A stretch of 64,000 nucleotides of DNA from Betaproteobacteria bacterium (GCA_016868255.1 VGHN01000001.1:121206-185205), one strand, 5' to 3'. Shown: positions 25,885-38,807, counted from the stretch's first letter. The notes: generated by a model not told the origin, from the letters alone. Translations and numbers: made by a program.

Positions 25885-26946
25885 CTAGCGGGCTTGGTTG
25901 CGGCTGGCTTTGGCAACGGCCTCGACCAGACAAGATACGTTGTCGATGGGCGTGAACTGAGAGATCCCATGGCCCAGATTAAAGACGTGGCCCACTCCGG
26001 ATTCAAGTCGACCGAAAGAATCGACCACCTTGGTGGCCTCGGCCTCAATGTGTTTGGGTGCCCCAAGCAATACGGCAGGGTCGAGGTTGCCTTGAAGTGT
26101 GCAACGCGAACCGATCTTCGAGCGCATCGCGGACAAGTCAGTGGTCCAGTCAAGGCCAATCCCATCGCAGCCGGTACTTGCAATTCTCTCCGCCCATTGG
26201 CCGCCACCTTTGACGAAGACAATCACTGGAGTGGCCGGATGGCGTTGCTTGAGGGCACCAACGATCGTCTTCAGGCTCGCAAGGGAGAAGCGATCGAAGG
26301 CTCGATCAGCCAACAAGCCGCCCCAGCTATCAAACAACATGATGGTCTGTGCCCCGGCCTTGACTTGCATATCGCAGTAGTCGATGACCGCGCCTTGTAT
26401 GCGATCAATCAGGGTTAAGACCAACTCGGGCCGACTGTAGATCCACTTGCGAACCATCAGGAAGTCATCGGAGCTGCTTCCGCCAGAGAGCATGTAGCAG
26501 GCAAGTGTCCAGGGGCTACCTGAGAAGCCGATCAGAGGAACACGGCCATTGAGGGTCTTGCGGATTAAGGCAACTGCATCACCCACATAAGACAAGGCCT
26601 CGGCCATCTGTACGCTGGGCAGTGTTGCAACGTCGGCCTCGGACTCGATCTTCTTGTGGAACCGCGGCCCCTCCCCTTCGACAAAGTGCAAGCCGAGGCC
26701 AAATGCATCGGGAATGGTGAGGATGTCTGAGAAAAGAATGGCGGCATCGAGCCCGTAACGGTCAATGGGCTGAAGGGTGACCTCACAGGCCAGCTCGGGG
26801 TTTTTACAAAGCGCGAGGAAGTTTCCGGCCTTTTTTCGGGTGGCGTTGTACTCCGGCAGATAGCGCCCCGCCTGGCGCATGAGCCAGACTGGCGTTCTCT
26901 CGACGGGTTGTCTCGCGAGGGCACGAAGAAAGAGGTCGTTGTTCAA
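25885..26946 (-). CDS. hemE: uroporphyrinogen decarboxylase
   Basis: Decarboxylates uroporphyrinogen III to coproporphyrinogen III in haem synthesis. 353 residues. The N-terminal signature PVWLMRQAGRYLPEY and the mid-protein GFSGSPWTLACYM are diagnostic; the catalytic aspartate is in AAILFSDILTIPDAFG. Translation seems to start at TTG 26946: the frame upstream meets a TGA two codons earlier, so no ATG is available. No clear Shine-Dalgarno is seen, and three 8-base tandem repeats lie just upstream. Confidence 0.94.
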   Translation of the reverse strand: MNNDLFLRALARQPVERTPVWLMRQAGRYLPEYNATRKKAGNFLALCKNPELACEVTLQPIDRYGLDAAILFSDILTIPDAFGLGLHFVEGEGPRFHKKIESEADVATLPSVQMAEALSYVGDAVALIRKTLNGRVPLIGFSGSPWTLACYMLSGGSSSDDFLMVRKWIYSRPELVLTLIDRIQGAVIDYCDMQVKAGAQTIMLFDSWGGLLADRAFDRFSLASLKTIVGALKQRHPATPVIVFVKGGGQWAERIASTGCDGIGLDWTTDLSAMRSKIGSRCTLQGNLDPAVLLGAPKHIEAEATKVVDSFGRLESGVGHVFNLGHGISQFTPIDNVSCLVEAVAKASRNQAR

Positions 26947-26955
26947 AATAATTCA

Positions 26956-26979
26956 GACGCGCTCACGCGCTGACGCGCT
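26956..26979 (-). repeat. three-unit 8-base tandem repeat between atpC and hemE
   Basis: On the plus strand the bases read GACGCGCT, CACGCGCT, GACGCGCT without gaps. The array fills half of the 45-base gap between the atpC stop and the hemE TTG start, so it lies in the hemE translation-initiation region. Each unit contains the palindrome GCGC. No promoter or terminator is evident in the gap. Confidence 0.8.
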
Positions 26980-26991
26980 GCTGCAAACGAC

Positions 26992-27408
26992 TTACTTCTT
27001 TCCGCGGAATTGCTTAAGGGCGGCGAGCTGTGCAGTGGCAATGGCGAGTTCGGCCTGCACCGCGGCATGGTTCACGTCGGCGGCATTGTTAGCGAGCGCC
27101 TCGGCGGCATGCTTGCGCGCAGCCTCTGCCTTGGCCTCGTCGAGATCCTTGCCGCGTATGGCTGTGTCGGCGAGAACCGTCACCACGCGCGGTTGTACTT
27201 CGAGGATTCCGCCGGCTACGAAAATCAGCTCTTCTTTGCCATCGACCTTGATTCGAACCGCACCGGGTCGAATGCGAGTGATGAAAGGGACATGGCCAGG
27301 CAGAATGCCCAACTCGCCTTGCTCCCCTGGCAACGCCACGAACTCGGCCTCCCCCGAGAAAATCTTCTCGTGGGCACTAACAACATCAACAAGAATGGTT
27401 CCGGCCAT
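26992..27408 (-). CDS. atpC: ATP synthase subunit epsilon
   Basis: Central-stalk subunit that couples rotation to catalysis and can inhibit ATP hydrolysis. About 138 residues: an N-terminal beta sandwich ([36 protein letters not shown]) and a C-terminal two-helix arm rich in Ala and Lys. ATG 27408 is the family start; the ORF-track start at 27519 extends into atpD. Last gene of the atp operon; hemE follows after 45 bases. Confidence 0.96.
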   Translation of the reverse strand: MAGTILVDVVSAHEKIFSGEAEFVALPGEQGELGILPGHVPFITRIRPGAVRIKVDGKEELIFVAGGILEVQPRVVTVLADTAIRGKDLDEAKAEAARKHAAEALANNAADVNHAAVQAELAIATAQLAALKQFRGKK

Positions 27409-27437
27409 CGGTGGCGTCCTATCGGGGATGGATCTGG

Positions 27438-28898
<1,461 letters not shown>

Positions 28899-29768
28899 TT
28901 AAACCGCCGCCGCGCCCCCAACGATTTCTGACAATTCCTTGGTAATTCCAGCCTGACGCGCCTTGTTGTAAGTGAGTTGTAACGAGGCGATTAATTGCTT
29001 TGCATTGTCTGAGGCGGCCTTCATCGCCACCATGCGAGCGCTCTGCTCGCAGGCCATGTTCTCGGCAACCGCTTGAAAGACCATGGACTCGAGGTATCTT
29101 GTTAAAAGGTCACTCAGAACGATTTCGGCATTGGGCTCGTAGAGGTAGTCCCAGTCGTGGTTGGGATCGGTTCTCTCCAGACGATCATCGGAGAGTGGCA
29201 ACAACTCACGCACCAATGGGTTCTGCTTCATGGTGTTGACGAACTCATTCGAAGCCAGATAGACCGCATCGAGCTCACCGGCGGCGAATGCATCGAGCTG
29301 AACCTTAACCGGCCCAATGAGCGTGTCGAGGTGGGGTGTGTCCCCGAGGCCGATCTTGTGAGAGACGATCTTGGTGCCCGCGCGGCTGAAGAAACCAAAG
29401 CCTTTGTTTCCAATCGCGGTGACTTCAATCTTCGCGCCAGTGCCTTCCCACTCTCGCACCTTGGTCATGATCTGGCGCAATAGATTGGTGTTGAGGCCAC
29501 CGCAGAGGCCCTTGTCCGAGGTCACAACGATAAGGCCAATGCGACGGGCCTCGTTTCGCTTCACCATGTACGGGTGGACAAATTCGGGTGTGGCGTGGCT
29601 CAGATTTGCGCAGATGGCGCGGACCTTCTCCACATACGGACGTCCCGACCGCATCCGCTCCTGCGCCCTGCGCATCTTGGAGGCGGCCACCATCTCCATG
29701 GCCTTGGTGATCTTGCGCGTGTTTTGCACGCTCTTGATCTTGTTTCGGATTTCTTTTGAGCCAGGCAT
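28899..29768 (-). CDS. atpG: ATP synthase subunit gamma
   Basis: Rotor shaft of F1. 289 residues with the expected N-terminal helix [29 protein letters not shown] (quoted in part: [18 protein letters not shown]) and the C-terminal partner helix with [18 protein letters not shown] and [17 protein letters not shown]. The central Rossmann-like domain has [12 protein letters not shown]. It lies between atpA and atpD with short gaps. Confidence 0.97.
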   Translation of the reverse strand: MPGSKEIRNKIKSVQNTRKITKAMEMVAASKMRRAQERMRSGRPYVEKVRAICANLSHATPEFVHPYMVKRNEARRIGLIVVTSDKGLCGGLNTNLLRQIMTKVREWEGTGAKIEVTAIGNKGFGFFSRAGTKIVSHKIGLGDTPHLDTLIGPVKVQLDAFAAGELDAVYLASNEFVNTMKQNPLVRELLPLSDDRLERTDPNHDWDYLYEPNAEIVLSDLLTRYLESMVFQAVAENMACEQSARMVAMKAASDNAKQLIASLQLTYNKARQAGITKELSEIVGGAAAV

Positions 29769-29781
29769 GGGCCAACCCTAA

Positions 29782-31329
29782 TTAATATGCGCCGGTTTTC
29801 TTGAACTCTTCGATGGCCGAACGAAGCTTGGCTTCGTTGTCCGAAGAGAGGTCTCGGTCATTTTCGATGGCTTCCGTGAGCCCCTTGTGCTTCTGAGCAA
29901 TGTGGTCCCGCAACGCGCGCTCAAAGGCACCGGCCTTAATCACTTCGACATCGTCCATGTAGTTGTTATTCACCGCGAACAGGGTCAGTGCCATTTCCCA
30001 AATCTTGAGCGGCTGATACTGAGGTTGTTTCATGAGCTCGGTGACGAGACGGCCACGCTCGAGCTGCTTACGAGTCGCCTCATCAAGGTCGGAGGCGAAC
30101 TGTGCGAACGCCGCCAACTCGCGGTACTGCGCAAGTGCCAATCGCACCCCAGCGCCCGTGTCTTTCCGCTTCATCAGCTTAGTCTGCGCGGCACCACCGA
30201 CTCGGGACACAGAAATACCGGCGTTCAAGGCTGGGCGAATACCCGCGTTGAAGAGGTCGGTCTCAAGAAAGATCTGGCCGTCCGTAATTGAAATCACGTT
30301 GGTGGGAACGAAAGCGGAGACATCACCCGCCTGGGTTTCAATAATGGGAAGCGCTGTCAACGAACCGGTCTTTCCTTTGACCGCTCCCTTTGTGAATTTC
30401 TCGACGTACTCCTCGTTGACTCGTGCAGCGCGCTCAAGCAGTCGAGAGTGGAGATAAAACACGTCGCCAGGGAATGCCTCGCGCCCTGGAGGACGACGCA
30501 ATAGAAGCGAGACCTGACGATAGGCAACCGCCTGCTTGGAGAGATCGTCATAGATGATCAGGGCGTCTTGACCGCGGTCGCGGAAATATTCGCCCATGGT
30601 GCAGCCCGAGTAGGCTGCCAGGTACTGCATCGCTGCGGATTCGGATGCCGAAGAGGCCACCACGATGGTGTAAGCCATGGCCCCAGTCTCTTCGAGCTTG
30701 CGCACAACGTTGGCGATTGTTGAAGCTTTCTGCCCGATTGCAACGTAAACACAGGTCATGTTCTGACCCTTTTGATTAATGATCGTGTCGACCGCGACGG
30801 CTGTCTTTCCGGTCTGGCGATCACCAATAATCAGCTCACGCTGACCCCGGCCCACAGGAACCATGGAGTCGATTGCCTTGAGACCCGTCTGCACTGGCTG
30901 AGAGACCGACTTTCGGTAGATCACACCGGGCGCAACCTTCTCGATCACGTCCGTCATCTTTGCGTTGATGGGGCCTTTCCCATCGATCGGTTGGCCCAAG
31001 GCATTGACCACTCGACCAATCAATTCGAGCCCAACGGGCACATCGAGAATACGGCCAGTGGCCTTCACCACCGCACCCTCTGAGATGCCAAGGTAGTCAC
31101 CGAGAATCACGGCGCCCACAGAGTCGCGCTCAAGGTTCAGGGCAAGGCCGACCACGTTGTCGGGGAACTCGAGCATCTCGCCCTGCATGACATCCGATAG
31201 ACCATGAATTCGGCAGATGCCGTCGGTCACTGTGACGACCGTTCCCTGATTGCGGGTGTCCGCGGCCAGGTTCAATCCCTGGATCTTGCTTTTGAGCAGT
31301 TCGCTGATTTCAGACGGGTTGAGTTGCAT
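29782..31329 (-). CDS. atpA: ATP synthase subunit alpha
   Basis: Non-catalytic nucleotide-binding F1 subunit. 515 residues. Walker A is [13 protein letters not shown]; the family signature [17 protein letters not shown] is intact, as is the arginine-finger region following it. Usual length for proteobacteria. The atpH stop lies 9 bases upstream. Confidence 0.98.
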   Translation of the reverse strand: MQLNPSEISELLKSKIQGLNLAADTRNQGTVVTVTDGICRIHGLSDVMQGEMLEFPDNVVGLALNLERDSVGAVILGDYLGISEGAVVKATGRILDVPVGLELIGRVVNALGQPIDGKGPINAKMTDVIEKVAPGVIYRKSVSQPVQTGLKAIDSMVPVGRGQRELIIGDRQTGKTAVAVDTIINQKGQNMTCVYVAIGQKASTIANVVRKLEETGAMAYTIVVASSASESAAMQYLAAYSGCTMGEYFRDRGQDALIIYDDLSKQAVAYRQVSLLLRRPPGREAFPGDVFYLHSRLLERAARVNEEYVEKFTKGAVKGKTGSLTALPIIETQAGDVSAFVPTNVISITDGQIFLETDLFNAGIRPALNAGISVSRVGGAAQTKLMKRKDTGAGVRLALAQYRELAAFAQFASDLDEATRKQLERGRLVTELMKQPQYQPLKIWEMALTLFAVNNNYMDDVEVIKAGAFERALRDHIAQKHKGLTEAIENDRDLSSDNEAKLRSAIEEFKKTGAY

Positions 31330-31338
31330 CTATGACTC

Positions 31339-31887
31339 CTAGTTCATCAGGGCAGTCGCCATGGTGGAGAGCTTTCCACTCACCGAGGCGTCGATCACTT
31401 CATCACCCACCGAAATGCGAACGCCGCCAATGAGCGCCTCATTCAGAACGGGGGTAGCTTTAACTGAACGGCCATACTTCTTTTCAAGCAAGGCCTGTAT
31501 CTCGGAGAGTTCGGCCGTTGAGAGTTTGAAGGCTGTCTCTACGGTCGCACTCAGGGTTGCGTTGGCTTGGTTTTTTAAATCTTCGTAGAGACCCGAAACG
31601 CAAGACAGGGTCTCGAGTCGCTGGTTGCTCGCGAGCAAGCCAATGAAGTTCTTCATCGATTCGTTGGATGCGCCAGAGGTCTCCACCATCAACTGAGTGA
31701 TCTGGTCTGGGCTCACAGCGGGGTTTCCATAGAGCACCCGAATCTGCTTGTCTTCAGAAATGGCGGCGAGCTTCTGGAGAAACTCCGACCAGGCCTCGAA
31801 GGCCTTTGGAGAGGACGCGCTCTCGGCTTGAGCCACCGAGAAAGCTGCCTCCGCATAGGGTCTGGCAATGGTGACGAGTTCGGCCAT
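31339..31887 (-). CDS. atpH: ATP synthase subunit delta
   Basis: Links F1 to the peripheral stalk. 182 residues with the N-terminal helical bundle (ARPYAEAAFSVAQAE) and the conserved C-terminal block VKATPVLNEALIGGVRISVGDEVIDASV. It starts 4 bases after the atpF stop. Confidence 0.95.
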   Translation of the reverse strand: MAELVTIARPYAEAAFSVAQAESASSPKAFEAWSEFLQKLAAISEDKQIRVLYGNPAVSPDQITQLMVETSGASNESMKNFIGLLASNQRLETLSCVSGLYEDLKNQANATLSATVETAFKLSTAELSEIQALLEKKYGRSVKATPVLNEALIGGVRISVGDEVIDASVSGKLSTMATALMN

Positions 31888-31891
31888 CGAA

Positions 31892-32362
31892 TTAGAGCTC
31901 GTTCTTCAGGTTTTTGAGAAGCTCGGAATGGGTCTTCGCATCGACCTCGCGCTGAAGGATCTGCCCAGCGCCGCGCACTGCCAGAGCGGCAACATCCTCG
32001 CGCAGCTTGTCGCGCGCCGCCTGCATAGCGGTGACGGCTTCTTTTTCGGCTGCTTCACGTGCTTGGGCAACGATCTTCGCTGCTTCGGCTCGGGCCTGTT
32101 CAATCAGCTGGGCAGCCTGCTTCTCTGCGCCGGCACGCACTTCACCCGCGACATTCTTGGCCTTGCCCATCTCCTCGGCGGCACGTTTCTCCGCCATAAC
32201 AAGGTCTGCCCGGGCCTTCTCGGCCGCGGCCAATCCATCGGCGACTTTTGATGCACGCTCGTCAAGGGCCTTCATGATTGGGGGCCAGACGAACTTCATG
32301 GTGAACCAAGCCAGTATAAAAAATACGACCAGTTGGGCCAACAAGGTTGCGTTAAGATTCAC
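31892..32362 (-). CDS. atpF: ATP synthase subunit b
   Basis: Peripheral stalk. 156 residues: an N-terminal transmembrane helix ([23 protein letters not shown]) followed by a long charged alanine-rich helix that forms the dimeric stator coiled coil. Single-copy b subunit, as in most beta- and gammaproteobacteria. Confidence 0.96.
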   Translation of the reverse strand: MNLNATLLAQLVVFFILAWFTMKFVWPPIMKALDERASKVADGLAAAEKARADLVMAEKRAAEEMGKAKNVAGEVRAGAEKQAAQLIEQARAEAAKIVAQAREAAEKEAVTAMQAARDKLREDVAALAVRGAGQILQREVDAKTHSELLKNLKNEL

Positions 32363-32452
32363 AGCGCAGTCCTTTGAAAATCGATGTCAGTCATTTAACC
32401 AATGCGAGGGTCGCGGATCAAAGCCCGCGGCACCCTGGCAAACCGAGCAAGA

Positions 32453-32704
<252 letters not shown>

Positions 32705-32755
32705 TCAGTGGGAACAAAAATAAAAACTACGACTTAAAAAATCTGCGCGACTCCA

Positions 32756-34040
<1,285 letters not shown>

Positions 34041-34123
34041 ATCTACCTCCCCGGGTAGCGATCTACTTCGACAACCAACCAAGCGCTTGGAATCAGCAAT
34101 TTGGCCAACAGCTTATTGAGCGA

Positions 34124-34153
34124 AGTGTAGTTTGGAGCGAGGTGCATTGTCAA
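34124..34153 (-). promoter_or_regulatory. sigma70-type promoter of the atp operon
   Basis: On the minus strand TTGACA (34148-34153) is followed after 18 bases by TACACT (34124-34129), six of six and four of six consensus matches. The -35 overlaps the parB stop codon. Transcription would start near 34117, giving a leader of about 77 bases before the atpI GTG. This promoter explains how the atp operon can be expressed apart from the mnmG-par genes. Confidence 0.6.
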
Positions 34154-35061
34154 AAACCCGAATGCGAAGCAGGCAACAGCCGGTGCAGAAGGCCTTCAAA
34201 CTCCTCGGGTCCCGAGAACTGGATCCGTATTTCACCGCCCCCAGAGGCCTTTGGTTTAAGTGCCACCACAAGGCCGAGCTGGTCGGCAAGCTCTTCTTCC
34301 ATGCGACGCCAATCGGCCGCTCCCTCGGATTGCGCTGTTTTGGGCTTGGAGCGCTTGGTGCCCCCGAGGAGCTGCCTGGCCCGATCCTCGACCTCTCGGA
34401 CCGAGAGCTTCTGGGCGACGATTAATTCGGCCAGGGCCCGCTGCTGCGGGGCAGCGAGCGTCACCAGAACCCGCGCGTGCCCCGCCTCGAGTTGGCCGTC
34501 ACGAAGGTAGGTCTGCACGGTCTCCGAAAGCGCAAGAAGTCGCAGAAGATTGCTTGTCGCACTTCGTGACTTTCCAACCGCCTTGGCCGCCTGTTCGTGG
34601 GTGAGACCGAACTCACTGATAAGACGAGAGATTCCCTGGGCCTCTTCGATGGCCGATAGGTCTCGGCGCTGTAGGTTCTCTATCAGAGCCATGGCCAAAG
34701 CCACCTGGTCATGGACCTCCCGAATCACAGCTGGAATTCGTGCCAAGCCGGCCTTCTGGGCGGCTCTGAACCGGCGCTCACCGGCGATGATTTCGTAGCG
34801 CGTCTCTGATGACGAGCTCGCCTTAATGGGTCGCACCACGATGGGCTGAATGACCCCCTGGGACCGTATGGACTCGGCCAATTCATCCAATGCCTCTTCG
34901 TCCATGACCTGACGAGGCTGGTAACGACCCGCCTGCAGGCGAGAGATATCAATTTCCATAAGGCTTGAGTCTCTGGCCCCCGATGCTTCGGAGTCTGGCA
35001 TCGCTGCCCCCAAGAGGGCCTCGAGCCCTCGACCCAATCCTTTTTTCTTTAACGCGCTCAT
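34150..35061 (-). CDS. parB: chromosome partitioning protein ParB
   Basis: CTP-dependent DNA clamp that loads at parS. 303 residues: the N-terminal CTPase fold with IAGERRFRAAQKAGL, a helix-turn-helix (LTHEQAAKAVGKSRSATSNL) and a C-terminal dimerisation domain. Its start overlaps the parA stop by 4 bases (ATGA). Two perfect parS sites for it lie in this window, 3.6 kb away beside mnmG. Confidence 0.96.
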   Translation of the reverse strand: MSALKKKGLGRGLEALLGAAMPDSEASGARDSSLMEIDISRLQAGRYQPRQVMDEEALDELAESIRSQGVIQPIVVRPIKASSSSETRYEIIAGERRFRAAQKAGLARIPAVIREVHDQVALAMALIENLQRRDLSAIEEAQGISRLISEFGLTHEQAAKAVGKSRSATSNLLRLLALSETVQTYLRDGQLEAGHARVLVTLAAPQQRALAELIVAQKLSVREVEDRARQLLGGTKRSKPKTAQSEGAADWRRMEEELADQLGLVVALKPKASGGGEIRIQFSGPEEFEGLLHRLLPASHSGF

Positions 35062-35915
35062 GCGCTCACCCCCTCTTCCCTTGCCTGGCGCCTGGCCAGT
35101 CCCAAACGATCCACGAGTTCCTGCGCGAACCCCAAGTAGGCCTGTGACCCCCTAGAGGTCGCGTCATAACGGATAACGGGCTGACCATGACTCGGCGCCT
35201 CGGCAAGGCGAACGTTTCTCGGGATCACCGTTTTGAATACCTTCTCACCAAAGTGTCGCTCTAGTTGGTCGCTCACCTGCTGAGAGAGCGTCATTCGAGG
35301 GTCGAACATCACTCGCAGCAATCCGATAATTCGCAGCTCTCGATTGAGGCCCGCATGAACGCGCTTAATGGAGTTGACCAGATCAGAGAGCCCCTCGAGT
35401 GCGAAGTACTCGCATTGCATGGGAATGACCACGCCGTTGGCGGCGCAAAGTCCATTGAGGGTCAACATGGACAACGAGGGCGGGCAGTCCACCAGAATCA
35501 TGTCGTAGGCTGAAGAGATGGTGGCCAAGCCGAGGGCGAGCCGATGCTCGCGTGACTCCAAATCCACCAACTCCACCTCCGCGCCAGCGAGCTCTCGATT
35601 GGCTGGCAGGAGGTCATAACCAAAATCGGTCTTCATTCGAACCGTCTCTGCCCGATCGATTCCAAGAAGTACTGTATAGATAGTTTTAGTAAGCGCCGAC
35701 TTATCTACCCCGCTCCCCATAGTGGCGTTGCCCTGAGGGTCTAGATCCACCAAGAGTGTTCGGTGGCCCAGGCGCGCGAGGGAGGCGGCCAAATTAACCG
35801 CTGTGGTGGTCTTGCCCACCCCGCCCTTTTGGTTGGCCACGGCGAAGACTTGGGTCTTTCGGGTCGTGGTGGGGGACTGCTCGGGTTGTATCAAGACGTT
35901 CTCCTTCTTATCCAA
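35058..35915 (-). CDS. parA: chromosome partitioning ATPase ParA
   Basis: Deviant Walker A ATPase that binds the nucleoid and moves ParB-parS complexes. 285 residues: an N-terminal extension of about 20 residues, then AVANQKGGVGKTTTAVNLAA, LLVDLDPQGNAT (A') and MILVDCPPSLSMLTLNGL (Walker B). It starts inside the 3' end of rsmG (25-base overlap) and overlaps parB at its end, so rsmG, parA and parB look co-translated. Confidence 0.96.
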   Translation of the reverse strand: MDKKENVLIQPEQSPTTTRKTQVFAVANQKGGVGKTTTAVNLAASLARLGHRTLLVDLDPQGNATMGSGVDKSALTKTIYTVLLGIDRAETVRMKTDFGYDLLPANRELAGAEVELVDLESREHRLALGLATISSAYDMILVDCPPSLSMLTLNGLCAANGVVIPMQCEYFALEGLSDLVNSIKRVHAGLNRELRIIGLLRVMFDPRMTLSQQVSDQLERHFGEKVFKTVIPRNVRLAEAPSHGQPVIRYDATSRGSQAYLGFAQELVDRLGLARRQAREEGVSA

Positions 35916-36658
35916 ACAAGATGGCGCTCTGCCTCAAGCGCGTTATCAGTCTCTAAAGACTCCAAACAAAAATCTCCCGGCCGCCGCGGGTGCACATAAC
36001 CCCAGTCGCCTTGAAAGGGCGTCAGGCCAAGTACCTGGTCTCGACGCCCGGCCATATAGAGCCAGCGGGTCTGTTGCTGCGAGAGATGCCAACTTCGGTC
36101 TAAAAAATCCTCCAGGGCAGCAAATGCGCGAGAAAGGATGATGGCACAGCCGTCTCGCTCATCGAGTTGGACCTCAGCCACATCGGCCGCAATCACAAAT
36201 ACCCGCCCCGAGAGTCCAAGAGTTGCTGCGGCATGCCTCAGGAAGGCAGCTTTTCGAGACGTCCTCTCGATCAAATAGATCCGAAGACCGGGTGACATTA
36301 TCGCCAAAACAAGGCCAGGAACGCCGTTGCCTGAGCCCACGTCAATCGCATAAGGCGAATTCCCTTCAGGCCGCCCTCTGAGTGAATGCTCGACAGCAAA
36401 ATTATTCAAACAACGAATCATCCCCGGCCAGGCACCCATGGCGTCAATGAGGTGCTTCTGTATGACTTCGTCAACCGACTCAATGGCGGTTAGGTTATGA
36501 ACGGCATTCCAGCGGCTCAGTTGACGCGTGTACTCCGCCAGCGCTTCGATCACACCCGAGTCGATACGATCTTTCAAAGCAGGTCGACGGCGCTCAATGG
36601 CTTGAGCGATGCGCTGATCGAGACCCGGCTCAAGCAACAGATCGGAACTCAGTTGCAT
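35891..36658 (-). CDS. rsmG: 16S rRNA (guanine-527-N7)-methyltransferase
   Basis: Methylates G527 of 16S rRNA. 255 residues. Motifs: [33 protein letters not shown] (SAM site) and [12 protein letters not shown]. It starts inside the 3' end of mnmG (29-base overlap), the classic gidA-gidB pair, and its own 3' end overlaps parA. It has a C-terminal tail of about 30 residues beyond the core fold. Confidence 0.94.
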   Translation of the reverse strand: MQLSSDLLLEPGLDQRIAQAIERRRPALKDRIDSGVIEALAEYTRQLSRWNAVHNLTAIESVDEVIQKHLIDAMGAWPGMIRCLNNFAVEHSLRGRPEGNSPYAIDVGSGNGVPGLVLAIMSPGLRIYLIERTSRKAAFLRHAAATLGLSGRVFVIAADVAEVQLDERDGCAIILSRAFAALEDFLDRSWHLSQQQTRWLYMAGRRDQVLGLTPFQGDWGYVHPRRPGDFCLESLETDNALEAERHLVWIRRRTS

Positions 36659-38549
36659 CGGGGCCCGAAGATCGGCTTCGGCGCTTCTTCAGATGAATCA
36701 AAAGGAGCGAAATGGTGGCAGGGGTGATCCCGGAAAGTCTTGAGGCCTGGCCAATTGTCTCGGGACGGGCGGCCGACAGACGCTGAATCGCTTCAATCGA
36801 GAGCCCACGAATAGACTCGTAAGAGAGCTCCCTGGGTATGGGGGTCTCCTCGTGATGGCGACGACGCTCGACTTCATCGGACTGACGGCGAATGTATCCC
36901 TCGTATTTCACCTGGATTTCGATCTGCTCCGCCGCTGAGTCGTCCTCTGCAAAGCGATGACCAAAGACTTCCCCAAGCTCCACAAGTCGAACCTCCGGGC
37001 GCTTGAGCAGGTCGTGGGCCGAGGCCTCTGGGGGCGGAGTTGGCTGCTCCGGAAACAGACTCTGCCATCGACTCTGGGCACGCCCGGTACCGAAGTGAGT
37101 GCGCTTTAGGGTGGCCTTCCCGGACTCGATTTCATCGCGCTTATGGTTGAATCGCGCCCAGCGATCATCATCAATCAGGCCCATCTCTCTTCCAATGGGC
37201 GTCAGACGCAGATCGGCATTGTCCTCACGAAGGCTCAGACGGTACTCGGCCCGGCTCGTGAACATACGATATGGCTCGCTCACTCCCCTGGTAACCAGAT
37301 CATCGACCAACACGCCCAGGTAGGCCTCATGGCGCTCGGGACACCAGGGTGGGAGACCTTTGTTCTGGCGGGCTGCATTGAGGCCCGCTAGAAGCCCTTG
37401 GGCGGCCGCCTCCTCATAGCCCGTGGTTCCGTTGATCTGTCCTGCGAAAAATAAACCGCCGATGGCTTTGGTCTCGAGGCTTCGGCGCAGGCCTCTGGGA
37501 TCAAAATAGTCGTACTCGATGGCGTAACCGGGCCGAAGAATATGCGCCTCCTCAAGCCCCTCCATGGAATGAACTATTTCAAGCTGAACATCGAAAGGAA
37601 GGCTGGTGGAGATCCCGTTCGGATAGATCTCATGGGTGTCCAGGCCCTCGGGCTCGAGATAGATCTGATGGCTGGCCTTGTCGGCAAACCGATGGACCTT
37701 GTCCTCGATCGAGGGGCAATAGCGCGGTCCCACCCCCTCAATAACCCCCGTAAACATCGGAGACCGATCGAGGCCCGCGCGAATCGCTTCATGTGTTTTT
37801 TCATTGGTGTGCGTGACCCAACAAGAAACCTGACGTGGGTGCATCTCCCGGCTGCCGATGAATGAAAACACCGGAACAGGATCGAGATCACCGGGCTGCT
37901 CGACAAGCCTGGACCAGTCAATGGAGCGGCCATCAATCCTTGGCGGCGTCCCGGTTTTGAGGCGCCCCTGCGGCAGAGACAGTTCCTTGAGTCGCCTCGA
38001 GAGGGCTATTGCGGGGGGGTCTCCGGCACGACCAGCCGAGTGACTTTGAAGCCCGACGTGGATCTTGCCGTTCAAGAAAGTCCCCGCAGTCAGCACGACC
38101 GTCGAGGAGCGGAAGATGAGACCGGTCTGGGTGACCACCCCTGCGATGCGATCCGACTCAATTAGAAAGTCATCGACGGCTTGAGCAAACAAACTGAGTC
38201 GTGCCTGGTTTTCGAGGCGCCGCCGAACGGCAGCCCTGTAGAGCACTCGATCGGCCTGGGCCCGCGTGGCCCGAACGGCAGGCCCTTTGGAGCTGTTTAA
38301 TATACGAAACTGTATTCCGGCCTCATCCGTCGCAATGGCCATAACACCGCCCAAGGCATCGATTTCCTTGACCAGATGGCCCTTGCCAATCCCGCCGATG
38401 GACGGATTGCACGACATCTGTCCCAGGGTCTCGATGGAGTGGGTGATCAAAAGCGTCTCTGCCCCGGCCCTCGCCGCGGCCAAGGCGGCCTCGGTTCCAG
38501 CGTGACCACCACCGACAACAATGACATCAAACCGCTTCGGGAAGTCCAA
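36630..38549 (-). CDS. mnmG: tRNA uridine-5-carboxymethylaminomethyl modification enzyme MnmG (GidA)
   Basis: With MnmE it modifies the wobble uridine of several tRNAs. About 639 residues. [20 protein letters not shown] binds [23 protein letters not shown] and [17 protein letters not shown] are diagnostic; [19 protein letters not shown] is near the C-terminus. I set the start at TTG 38549 because [10 protein letters not shown] then aligns with the E. coli N-terminus MFYPDPFDVI. A strong promoter lies inside the longer ORF-track version (start 38684, within a parS site), making that start unlikely. Confidence 0.93.
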   Translation of the reverse strand: MDFPKRFDVIVVGGGHAGTEAALAAARAGAETLLITHSIETLGQMSCNPSIGGIGKGHLVKEIDALGGVMAIATDEAGIQFRILNSSKGPAVRATRAQADRVLYRAAVRRRLENQARLSLFAQAVDDFLIESDRIAGVVTQTGLIFRSSTVVLTAGTFLNGKIHVGLQSHSAGRAGDPPAIALSRRLKELSLPQGRLKTGTPPRIDGRSIDWSRLVEQPGDLDPVPVFSFIGSREMHPRQVSCWVTHTNEKTHEAIRAGLDRSPMFTGVIEGVGPRYCPSIEDKVHRFADKASHQIYLEPEGLDTHEIYPNGISTSLPFDVQLEIVHSMEGLEEAHILRPGYAIEYDYFDPRGLRRSLETKAIGGLFFAGQINGTTGYEEAAAQGLLAGLNAARQNKGLPPWCPERHEAYLGVLVDDLVTRGVSEPYRMFTSRAEYRLSLREDNADLRLTPIGREMGLIDDDRWARFNHKRDEIESGKATLKRTHFGTGRAQSRWQSLFPEQPTPPPEASAHDLLKRPEVRLVELGEVFGHRFAEDDSAAEQIEIQVKYEGYIRRQSDEVERRRHHEETPIPRELSYESIRGLSIEAIQRLSAARPETIGQASRLSGITPATISLLLIHLKKRRSRSSGPDATEFRSVA

Positions 38550-38624
38550 GATAAGTGCCGCTTTGTCTGCCAATGATGGGTTGGGATGGGGGGCGCTGGC
38601 CCCGAATTGTTCTGCAGGGAAGGA

Positions 38625-38654
38625 ATTATAGGGTGAGCCACTGGGCTGACTCAA
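38625..38654 (-). promoter_or_regulatory. sigma70-type promoter of mnmG
   Basis: On the minus strand TTGAGT (38649-38654) is followed after 18 bases by a perfect TATAAT (38625-38630). Transcription would begin near 38618, about 70 bases before the chosen TTG start. It lies only 13 bases from the nearer parS site, so ParB spreading could affect it. Confidence 0.65.
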
Positions 38655-38667
38655 CCGCTTTGGCAGT

Positions 38668-38683
38668 TGTTTCACGTGAAACA
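38668..38683. other. parS centromere site 1
   Basis: TGTTTCACGTGAAACA is a perfect 16-base match to the conserved bacterial parS consensus and is palindromic. It sits just upstream of the mnmG promoter and about 9.4 kb from dnaA, the usual zone for chromosome centromeres. Confidence 0.95.
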
Positions 38684-38691
38684 TCGATTAT

Positions 38692-38708
38692 GCGGGGCTG
38701 CGCCCCGC
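38692..38708. repeat. perfect GC hairpin between the parS sites
   Basis: GCGGGGC, a 3-base loop TGC, and GCCCCGC form a 7-pair stem of only G and C. It lies between parS 1 and parS 2. No T-run follows on either strand, so a simple intrinsic terminator is unlikely. Confidence 0.8.
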
Positions 38709-38736
38709 CGCCAAGGGAAGAACTCCGATCGGCCGC

Positions 38737-38752
38737 TGTTTCACGTGAAACA
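38737..38752. other. parS centromere site 2
   Basis: A second perfect copy of TGTTTCACGTGAAACA, 69 bases (start to start) from the first and in the same gap between mnmG and gabD. Confidence 0.95.
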
Positions 38753-38771
38753 TTTTGTGCAAATACCTGTC

Positions 38772-38785
38772 GAGGCGGCCGCCTC
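38772..38785. repeat. 14-base perfect palindrome downstream of gabD
   Basis: GAGGCGGCCGCCTC is a perfect 14-base palindrome with no loop, 22 bases past the gabD stop. It could act as a weak transcription stop for gabD or as a protein site. There is no T-run after it. Confidence 0.6.
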
Positions 38786-38807
38786 TTGCGAACAGCCCGG
38801 ATCGAGC

